NCBI RefSeq assembly: GCF_036625275.1
Contig: NZ_JAZKUD010000078.1
Location: 1 to 19,065, forward strand
Origin: Accumulibacter sp036625275
GTDB lineage: Bacteria > Pseudomonadota > Gammaproteobacteria > Burkholderiales > Rhodocyclaceae
Reading direction: 5' to 3'
DNA: 19,065 nt
Part shown: in pieces, positions 14,052-19,065 of the stretch
Layout: each line of letters begins with the position of its first letter
How positions within the stretch are numbered: position 1 is the stretch's first letter
Position numbers and translations under genes: made by a program
Notes under the pieces: generated by a model
What the model was told of the DNA's origin: nothing
Databases searched by the model: none
What the model saw: the letters and a program-made list of their open reading frames with translations, nothing else

Positions 14052-14707
14052 AGCTGCTGCCCAGGACACCCAGTGCGACCCGGATGGCGATGCGTACGGC
14101 GGTCATCCTGCTGATCTTCGTGGTGGTGTTCACCGGCCTGCTGGCGGCCGTTTTTCTGTGGACCCGGCCGGCGATCGAGGCCGCCGCCGCAGAGGAAAAA
14201 ATGAAGCTGATCGGCGAAGTGCTGCCGCGCGAGCTCTACGATAACGACTTGCTGAGCGACCGTTTACAACTGCCGCCCAACCCCGCCCTGGGTGCCGACG
14301 AGGCGTCGACGGCTTACCTGGCACGTCGGGCCGGTCAGGCCAGCGCGCTGGTCTTTGAAGCGGTCGCTCCCGATGGCTATTCCGGAAAGATCCGCCTGTT
14401 GATCGCCGTCGCCGCCGACGGCACGCTGCTCGGCGTTCGCGTCACACAACACAAGGAGACACCGGGCCTGGGCGATTACATCGACCCAAGGAAGGACCGG
14501 AACAAGGAGCATCCGTGGATCCGGCAGTTCGACGGCCTCTCGCTGGCGACGGTTGTCGACCGCGAGTGGCGGGTCAAAAAGGACGGCGGACGTTTCGACT
14601 CGGTGGTCGGGGCAACGGTCACGCCGCGCGCGCTGATCAAGGCGGTGCACAAGGCTTTACACTACGTTGCCGAGAATCGCCGGCAACTCTTTGTCACAGG
14701 AGGATGA
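14048..14707 (+). CDS. rnfG: Rnf complex subunit G, covalent-flavin subunit
   Basis: RnfG is a 219-residue single-span membrane protein with a periplasmic FMN-binding domain, related to NqrC. One membrane segment spans about 17-38 (RTAVILLIFVVVFTGLLAAV). The periplasmic domain has GYSGKIRLLIAVAADG (110-125), VTQHKETPGLGD (132-143) and the flavinylation motif VGATVTPRALIKAV at 187-200, with T190 as the FMN acceptor. Most relatives have Ser or Thr before the Gly (S/TGAT); here it is V187. The start ATG at 14048 overlaps the rnfD stop by four bases, and the stop overlaps rnfE by four, so translation of D, G and E is probably coupled. Confidence 0.96.
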   Translation: MKLLPRTPSATRMAMRTAVILLIFVVVFTGLLAAVFLWTRPAIEAAAAEEKMKLIGEVLPRELYDNDLLSDRLQLPPNPALGADEASTAYLARRAGQASALVFEAVAPDGYSGKIRLLIAVAADGTLLGVRVTQHKETPGLGDYIDPRKDRNKEHPWIRQFDGLSLATVVDREWRVKKDGGRFDSVVGATVTPRALIKAVHKALHYVAENRRQLFVTGG

Positions 14708-15393
14708 AAATGATCAGTCGCGAGGAATTCCGTCAGATCGCTGCCAACGGCCTCTGGCACCAGAATACCAGCCTGGTGCAGATCCTGGGCCTCTGTCCGC
14801 TGCTCGCCGTGACCACCAATCTGGTCAACGGCGTGATGCTGTCGCTGGCGACGATCCTCGTCATGGCCATCGCCAACGTCGCTGTCGCATCGCTGCGAAA
14901 CCTGATCCCGCACGAAATTCGCATCCCGGTCTTCATTCTGATCGTCGCCGCGCTGGTGACCGTGGTCGATCTGCTGTTCAATGCCCAACTGCATGAGTTG
15001 TACCTGGTTCTTGGCATCTTCATTCCGCTGATCGTCACCAACTGCATCGTGCTGGCGCGTGTCGAAGCCTTTGCCAACAAGAACCCGCCGCTGCATGCAG
15101 CATTCGACGGCGTTTGCATGGGGTTGGGCATGTTGTGGACATTGGCCCTGCTCGGCGGACTGCGCGAGCTGATCGGCGGTGGCACGCTGCTGGCCGGGAT
15201 CGACATGGTTTTTCCGGGGCTGCAGCCCCTGCAGTTGCTACCGGCCGACTATCCTGGTTTCCTGCTGGCGTTGCTGCCGCCTGGCGCCTTCATCCTGCTC
15301 GGTTGTCTGATTGCCTGGAAAAACTGGGTCGAGGCCCGCGCCGCGGCGCGCCGGCCGAGTTCGCCGCCGCTGGCACTGGGCGATGGCGTCTGA
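14704..15393 (+). CDS. rnfE: Rnf complex subunit E
   Basis: RnfE/RsxE is a 229-residue membrane subunit paired with RnfA, to which it is homologous in inverted topology. Six hydrophobic segments are visible. The block NTSLVQILGLCPLLAVTTNL (21-40) with C31, and IFIPLIVTNCIVLARVEAFA with its cysteine, mirror the two cysteine sites of RnfA. The length is close to E. coli RsxE (231). The ATG at 14704 lies in an ATGA overlap with rnfG and has AGGAGG just before it (14698-14703), too close for ideal spacing; the in-frame ATG at 14710 gives better spacing, so the true start may be two codons later. The C-terminus ends in a short Arg/Ala/Pro tail. nth follows after 12 bases. Confidence 0.96.
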   Translation: MKMISREEFRQIAANGLWHQNTSLVQILGLCPLLAVTTNLVNGVMLSLATILVMAIANVAVASLRNLIPHEIRIPVFILIVAALVTVVDLLFNAQLHELYLVLGIFIPLIVTNCIVLARVEAFANKNPPLHAAFDGVCMGLGMLWTLALLGGLRELIGGGTLLAGIDMVFPGLQPLQLLPADYPGFLLALLPPGAFILLGCLIAWKNWVEARAAARRPSSPPLALGDGV

Positions 15394-15405
15394 GAGTCGG
15401 CGACG

Positions 15406-16062
15406 ATGGACCGTATTCAGCGCCAGGAACTCTTCGCCCGCCTGCGCTCTGCCAACCCGGAACCGACCACCGAACTTGCCTACGCCAGCACCTTCCAGTT
15501 GCTGATTGCCGTCATCCTGTCGGCACAGGCCACCGACAAGAGCGTCAATCTCGCCACCCGGCAGCTCTTTGCCGATGCGCCGACGCCACAGGCGATACTG
15601 GCACTCGGCGAAAGCGGGCTGACTCCCTACCTCAACCGCATCGGTCTTTACCAGGGCAAGACCAGGAACATTCTCGCCACCTGCCGGCAGTTGCTTGAAC
15701 AACACGGCGGCGAAGTCCCGCACTCGCGCACAGCCCTCGAGGCACTGCCGGGGGTCGGTCGCAAGACCGCCAACGTGGTCCTCAACACCGCTTTCGGCGA
15801 AGCCACGATCGCTGTCGATACGCACATCTTTCGGGTCGCCAATCGCACCGGGCTGGCCCCCGGCAAGACCCCCCTGGCCGTCGAACGCGAACTGCTGCAG
15901 GCGGTACCGGAGGAATTCCTGCATGCCGCCCATCACTGGCTGATCCTGCACGGGCGCTACGTCTGCAAGGCGCGCAAGCCCGATTGCTGGCACTGCAGTA
16001 TTGCCGATCTCTGTGCCTACCCGGAGAAGACCGGTGCTCCGCCCGGGCCGCCGCCCCGATGA
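15406..16062 (+). CDS. nth: Endonuclease III
   Basis: This 218-residue base-excision repair enzyme removes oxidised pyrimidines and cuts the abasic site. The numbering equals that of the E. coli enzyme: helix-hairpin-helix LPGVGRKTANVVL with catalytic K120, and D138 in AVDTHIFRV. The iron-sulphur cluster is held by C187, C194, C197 and C203 (C-x6-C-x2-C-x5-C). LSAQATDKSVN (39-49) is a further family block. The C-terminal dozen residues are a Pro-rich extension (APPGPPPR at the end). It starts 12 bases after rnfE, and rnf/rsx-nth is also the gene order in E. coli and many gammaproteobacteria, so it is very likely part of the rnf transcript. Confidence 0.98.
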   Translation: MDRIQRQELFARLRSANPEPTTELAYASTFQLLIAVILSAQATDKSVNLATRQLFADAPTPQAILALGESGLTPYLNRIGLYQGKTRNILATCRQLLEQHGGEVPHSRTALEALPGVGRKTANVVLNTAFGEATIAVDTHIFRVANRTGLAPGKTPLAVERELLQAVPEEFLHAAHHWLILHGRYVCKARKPDCWHCSIADLCAYPEKTGAPPGPPPR

Positions 16063-16104
16063 ACACCGTCACTGCTCCGATTCCCCGTGCAGCCTGGAGA
16101 GGCC

Positions 16105-16533
16105 ATGTTCAATCCCAGCCGTGAACAGGTCCGCCAGTTTTTCTGCGAAGCCTGGCGAAAATATCGCGAACGCGCGATTCTCGAAGGCGCCGAGGTCACG
16201 GCGGCCGACCTGATCCGGCATCACCCCGAATACCACGCCCTGCTCGAGAACCCGGCGCTGGCGCTGGAGCAGGAGTTCACGCCCGAGAGCGGGCAGATGA
16301 ACCCCTTTCTCCACCTCTCGCTGCACCTCGCCGTTGCCGAGCAGATCAGCATCGACCAGCCAGCGGGAATTCGTGCCGCCTATCAGGCATTGCGCACCCG
16401 CCTCGACGTGCATGCCGCCGAACACGCGATCCTGGAATGCCTTGGCGAAGCGCTCTGGCGCGCGCAACGGCAGGGTGGGGCCATCGATGCGGTGGCCTAC
16501 CTGGACTGCTTGCGGCAGACGGCGGGCCGCTGA
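16105..16533 (+). CDS. DUF1841 family protein
   Basis: This is a 142-residue protein of the DUF1841 family (PF08897), known in beta- and gammaproteobacteria and without an assigned function. Typical blocks are MFNPSREQVRQFFCEAWRKY at the N-terminus, HHPEYHALLENP (about 39-50) and the strongly conserved MNPFLHLSLHLAVAEQ followed by ISIDQPAGIR. The histidine-rich FLHLSLHL core could bind metal or ligand, but that is speculation. No signal peptide or membrane span is seen, so it is probably cytoplasmic. The ATG at 16105 was chosen because the family starts MFxPSRxQ and a good ribosome site (GGAGAGG, 16096-16102) precedes it; an in-frame GTG at 16087 is less likely. It follows nth after 42 bases and may share its transcript. 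Confidence 0.88.
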   Translation: MFNPSREQVRQFFCEAWRKYRERAILEGAEVTAADLIRHHPEYHALLENPALALEQEFTPESGQMNPFLHLSLHLAVAEQISIDQPAGIRAAYQALRTRLDVHAAEHAILECLGEALWRAQRQGGAIDAVAYLDCLRQTAGR

Positions 16534-16570
16534 AGCGCTACAACCTGACCCTTGCCGGGATATTTGTGGG

Positions 16571-16576
16571 TAAAAT
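16571..16576 (+). promoter_or_regulatory. Possible -10 box before the MoxR gene
   Basis: TAAAAT within GGGTAAAATC lies 27 bases before the MoxR start. It is followed at 16589-16595 by a fair ribosome site (AGAGGAT). A TTGCCG upstream (16552-16557) leaves only 13 bases of spacer, too short for a standard -35. The call rests on the -10 alone. Confidence 0.35.
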
Positions 16577-16603
16577 CAGACCGTCACAGAGAGGATCACT
16601 CCC

Positions 16604-17446
16604 ATGCGCTTTTCCGGCTCCGATACCTACGTCGCCACCCACGACCTGACCCTGGCGGTCAACGCCGCGATCACCCTGCAACGGCCGCTGCTGATCAAGG
16701 GCGAGCCGGGGACCGGCAAGACCATGCTTGCCGAAGAGGTTGCCGCGTCCCTGGGCTTGCCACTGTTCGAGTGGCACGTCAAATCGACGACCAAGGCGCA
16801 GCAGGGGCTTTACGAATACGATGCGGTGTCCCGCTTGCGCGACTCGCAGCTCGGCGAGGCGAAGGTTGCCAACATCGGGAGTTATATCGTCAAGGGCGTG
16901 CTCTGGCAGGCGTTTGAATGCGAAACGCCGTCGGTGGTCCTGATCGACGAAATCGACAAGGCCGACATCGAATTCCCCAACGATCTGTTGCGCGAACTCG
17001 ACCGCATGGAGTTCTTCGTCTATGAAACCCGTCAGCAGGTGCGCGCGCGCCACCGGCCGGTACTGTTCATCACGTCAAACAACGAGAAGGAACTGCCCGA
17101 CGCTTTCCTGCGCCGCTGCTTCTTCCATTACATCCGCTTTCCTGACAAGGAGACGATGACCAGGATCGTCAACGTGCACTTCCCTGGCCTGAAGCCGACG
17201 CTGCTGCGCGAAGCGCTGGAAGTGTTCTTCGAGTTGCGTGAAATTCCCGGCTTGAAGAAAAAGCCCTCGACCTCGGAACTGCTCGACTGGCTCAAGCTGC
17301 TGCTGGCCGAGGACATTCCGCCGGAAGTCCTGCGCAGCAAGGATCAGAAGTCCGCGATCCCGCCACTGCACGGTGCGCTGCTGAAGAACGAACAGGACGT
17401 GCATCTCTTCGAACGCCTGATTTTCATGGCGCGTCAGAACCGCTGA
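16604..17446 (+). CDS. MoxR-type AAA+ ATPase
   Basis: This 280-residue MoxR-group AAA+ ATPase belongs to a family that acts as chaperone-like assembly or activation factors, usually beside a VWA protein. Walker A is GEPGTGKT (33-40) and Walker B is VVLIDE (111-116). Sensor 1 is in LFITSNNEKELPDAF (about 154-168), followed by arginines R170 and R171 in FLRRCFFHYIRFP, the usual arginine-finger region. The C-terminal helical part includes KKKPSTSELLDWLKLL, a lid-domain signature of this group. All residues for ATP binding and hydrolysis are intact. It is followed after 24 bases by the VWA gene, and together they look like a two-gene operon with its own promoter. The client is not identifiable from the window. 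Confidence 0.92.
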   Translation: MRFSGSDTYVATHDLTLAVNAAITLQRPLLIKGEPGTGKTMLAEEVAASLGLPLFEWHVKSTTKAQQGLYEYDAVSRLRDSQLGEAKVANIGSYIVKGVLWQAFECETPSVVLIDEIDKADIEFPNDLLRELDRMEFFVYETRQQVRARHRPVLFITSNNEKELPDAFLRRCFFHYIRFPDKETMTRIVNVHFPGLKPTLLREALEVFFELREIPGLKKKPSTSELLDWLKLLLAEDIPPEVLRSKDQKSAIPPLHGALLKNEQDVHLFERLIFMARQNR

Positions 17447-17470
17447 GGCAAGGCAAATCGGGCGGCGACG

Positions 17471-18640
17471 ATGCTGATCGACTTCTTCCTGCACCTCAAG
17501 GCGAGCCGCCTGCCGGTCTCGATCAAGGAATTTCTGACCCTGCTCGAAGCGCTCCAGCAGCATGTCATCGAACATAGCCTCGACGACTTCTATGTGCTGT
17601 CACGTGCGGCCCTGGTCAAGGACGAGACCCATTTCGACAAGTTCGACCGAGCCTTCGGCGAGTACTTCAGGGGAGTCGAGGCACTGCCGGGGATGGACGT
17701 ACTGATTCCCGAAGAGTGGCTGCGGCAGGCGGTCAAGCAGCATCTGACCGACGCCGAACGCGCCAGACTCGAAAAGCTCGGCTGGGACAAGCTGATGGAA
17801 ACCTTCAAACAGCGCCTTGCCGAGCAGAAGGAGCGGCATTCGGGTGGCAACAAGTGGATTGGCAGCGGCGGCAGCTCGCCGTTTGGACACGGCGGTACGC
17901 ATCCCGAGGGGATCCGCGTCGGCGGCAGGAGCGAGAACCGCTCGGCGGTCAAAGTCTGGGAGAAGCGCGAATACCGCAACCTCGACGATCGCATCGAAAT
18001 CGGCACGCGCAACATCAAGGTCGCGCTGCGCCGCCTGCGCCGTTTCGCCCGCCAGGGCGCTCCCGACGAGCTTGACCTCGAAGGCACGATCACCGGCACC
18101 GCGCGCAACGCCGGCTGGCTCGACCTGCACATGCGCCCGGAACGTCACAACGCCGTCAAGGTGCTGTTGTTCCTCGACATCGGCGGCTCGATGGACGACC
18201 ACATCCGGGTCTGCGAAGAACTCTTCTCGGCCTGCCGCAGCGAGTTCAAGCACCTCGAACACTACTATTTCCACAATTGCGTCTATGACCGTCTGTGGAA
18301 GGATAATCGCCGTCGCCACAGCGAGCGCATCGCTACCCACGACGTGCTGCACAAATACGGCAACGACTACAAGCTGATCTTCGTCGGCGACGCGTCGATG
18401 AGTCCTTACGAACTCGTACAGCCCAACGGCTGCATCGAATACAACAACGCCGAACCCGGCGCGACCTGGTTGCGCCGGCTGACCGACACCTGGCCGCACG
18501 CGATCTGGCTCAACCCCGAGGCGGAACAGTCGTGGCCATACCGGCAATCGACCTCGCTGATCTATAACCTGATGGGCGGACGGATGTTTCCGCTGACGCT
18601 CGATGGGTTGGAGCGCGGGATGAGGTTGTTGAGCAAGTAG
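17471..18640 (+). CDS. VWA domain protein, CoxE-like, partner of MoxR
   Basis: This 389-residue protein has the CoxE-like VWA architecture. An N-terminal helical region spans about 1-120 (MLIDFFLHLKASRLPVSIKEF), followed by a Gly/Ser-rich linker (about 124-155, including GGNKWIGSGGSSPFGHGG). The VWA domain begins around 235 with KVLLFLDIGGSMDDH. The metal site is DxGxS instead of the classic DxSxS, so the first serine is replaced by glycine; I believe this is common in this subfamily, and metal binding may still occur. The later aspartate in LIFVGDASMSPYE (about 300-312) could supply another MIDAS-type ligand. No signal peptide is seen, so it is probably cytoplasmic and the partner of the MoxR ATPase. 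Bases 18437-18603 of this gene are almost duplicated at 1711-1875. Confidence 0.9.
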   Translation: MLIDFFLHLKASRLPVSIKEFLTLLEALQQHVIEHSLDDFYVLSRAALVKDETHFDKFDRAFGEYFRGVEALPGMDVLIPEEWLRQAVKQHLTDAERARLEKLGWDKLMETFKQRLAEQKERHSGGNKWIGSGGSSPFGHGGTHPEGIRVGGRSENRSAVKVWEKREYRNLDDRIEIGTRNIKVALRRLRRFARQGAPDELDLEGTITGTARNAGWLDLHMRPERHNAVKVLLFLDIGGSMDDHIRVCEELFSACRSEFKHLEHYYFHNCVYDRLWKDNRRRHSERIATHDVLHKYGNDYKLIFVGDASMSPYELVQPNGCIEYNNAEPGATWLRRLTDTWPHAIWLNPEAEQSWPYRQSTSLIYNLMGGRMFPLTLDGLERGMRLLSK

Positions 18641-18893
18641 TCGGGCCAGGTCGCAACCCGGCTCCTCGCAGAACGCTGGACTCCTGAAGGAGCACATGCG
18701 CGCCAGTGCACCGGGAATTCGACGTACGACTCCGCCTGCAGCAGCGGTTGACCGCAGAGCCACGAGCGCGCAGACCCCAGGTGTCCGATCTTCTTGCACC
18801 TGCGCCGCAGCCCGATTTCCAGATCTGGCCGGGCTTCCAGCGGTATTGCCGCCGCCGGGGAAGTCTGTGGATTGGCACCCGGAAACGCACTGC
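18641..18893. other. Non-coding region after the VWA gene
   Basis: I see no supported gene. Short open frames on both strands show no motifs and have skewed Arg/Pro/Ser composition typical of shadow frames in GC-rich DNA. No clear terminator with a T-run follows the VWA stop. Confidence 0.45.
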
Positions 18894-18933
18894 TGGGGTC
18901 TTGAAATCACGCATGCGTGATTTCAAGACCCCA
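18894..18933. repeat. Perfect 40-bp palindrome
   Basis: The 20-base half TGGGGTCTTGAAATCACGCA (18894-18913) is followed directly by its exact reverse complement (18914-18933), with no spacer. The centre is GCATGC. It could extrude as a cruciform or fold to a hairpin in RNA, but no T-run follows on either strand. It might be two abutting terminal repeats of a mobile element or an operator for a dimeric protein. Confidence 0.95.
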
Positions 18934-18971
18934 TGTGTGTCGGTGAATGTCAAGGTAGTTGTCGCCTGAGT

Positions 18972-19065
18972 TCATGTTGCCAAACGCATACTTTCTGCGC
19001 TAGCGGTGGCCGCGGAGACGATTTCGTCACGCTCCGGGTTGAGTGTCACGGCGCCGATCGGCGAC
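18972..19065 (-). CDS. Possible C-terminal end of a minus-strand gene entering from the right
   Basis: A minus-strand frame, open from the right edge, ends with TGA at 18972-18974. Its 30 visible residues include SPIGAVTLNPERDEIVSAAT and end in SAESMRLAT. Composition and codon pattern look like real protein, but I do not recognise the family and the piece is short. It could equally be a chance open frame. Confidence 0.3.
   Translation of the reverse strand, partial: SPIGAVTLNPERDEIVSAATASAESMRLAT

Noticed and set aside
16552..16576. TTGCCG plus TAAAAT as a complete promoter for the MoxR gene
   Set aside because: The spacer is only 13 bases, so only the -10 box was kept as tentative.
17600..18910. 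436-codon minus-strand open frame opposite the VWA gene
   Set aside because: It is antisense to a gene with a recognisable VWA domain; composition is shadow-like.
18894..18933. The 40-bp palindrome as a transcription terminator
   Set aside because: The stem is not GC-rich throughout and no T-run follows on either strand.
1..19065. CRISPR array, tRNA, rRNA or a recognisable defence or biosynthetic island
   Set aside because: No regularly spaced repeats, no tRNA-like cloverleaf or rRNA sequence, and no gene set typical of such systems was seen.

Overview
The window is GC-rich, densely coded bacterial chromosome. The gene set fits a betaproteobacterium, most likely Rhodocyclales (Accumulibacter/Dechloromonas-like): an Acidithiobacillus-type glutamate-cysteine ligase beside gshB, an rnfABCDGE-nth operon, a DUF1841 protein and a MoxR/VWA pair. 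The taxonomic guess is inference from gene content and was not tested by any search.

Layout. (1) Positions 1-2040 are a scrap yard. They hold the 5' part of an apparently intact IS66-type transposase running off the left edge (minus strand), a LysR fragment, broken IS66 tnpB and tnpC pieces, the tail of a probable Rpn/PD-(D/E)XK-type protein, and a 165-bp near-copy of the 3' part of the VWA gene found at the other end of the window. Several hairpin repeats lie between them. (2) Positions 2042-8312 are a minus-strand run read as parC - creA - gshA - gshB - apbE. It covers topoisomerase IV subunit A, a CreA-family exported protein, both steps of glutathione synthesis, and the lipoprotein FMN transferase ApbE. 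parC/creA, gshA/gshB and gshB/apbE overlap. (3) Positions 8313-8895 are non-coding, followed by pyrD on the plus strand. (4) Positions 9934-15393 hold a leader with a promoter candidate and a dispersed repeat, then rnfA-B-C-D-G-E with overlapping or nearly overlapping genes, followed by nth (endonuclease III). (5) Positions 16105-18640 hold a DUF1841 gene, a MoxR-type AAA+ ATPase and a VWA (CoxE-like) protein. (6) Positions 18641-19065 have no convincing complete gene but contain a perfect 40-bp palindrome and perhaps the tail of a minus-strand gene entering from the right.

How the genes work together. The Rnf complex is a membrane electron-transfer machine between NADH and ferredoxin-like carriers. 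RnfD and RnfG need FMN linked to threonine, and ApbE, encoded about 7 kb away on the other strand, is the enzyme family that attaches it. GshA and GshB make glutathione. Nth repairs oxidised pyrimidines and is a known partner of rnf/rsx operons. MoxR and the VWA protein form a typical chaperone-like pair whose client cannot be named here. The strongest unexplained signals are the VWA 3'-end duplication, the 40-bp palindrome, and the hairpin repeats shared between the scrap region and the rnf leader. No CRISPR array, tRNA, rRNA or obvious new defence system was seen.
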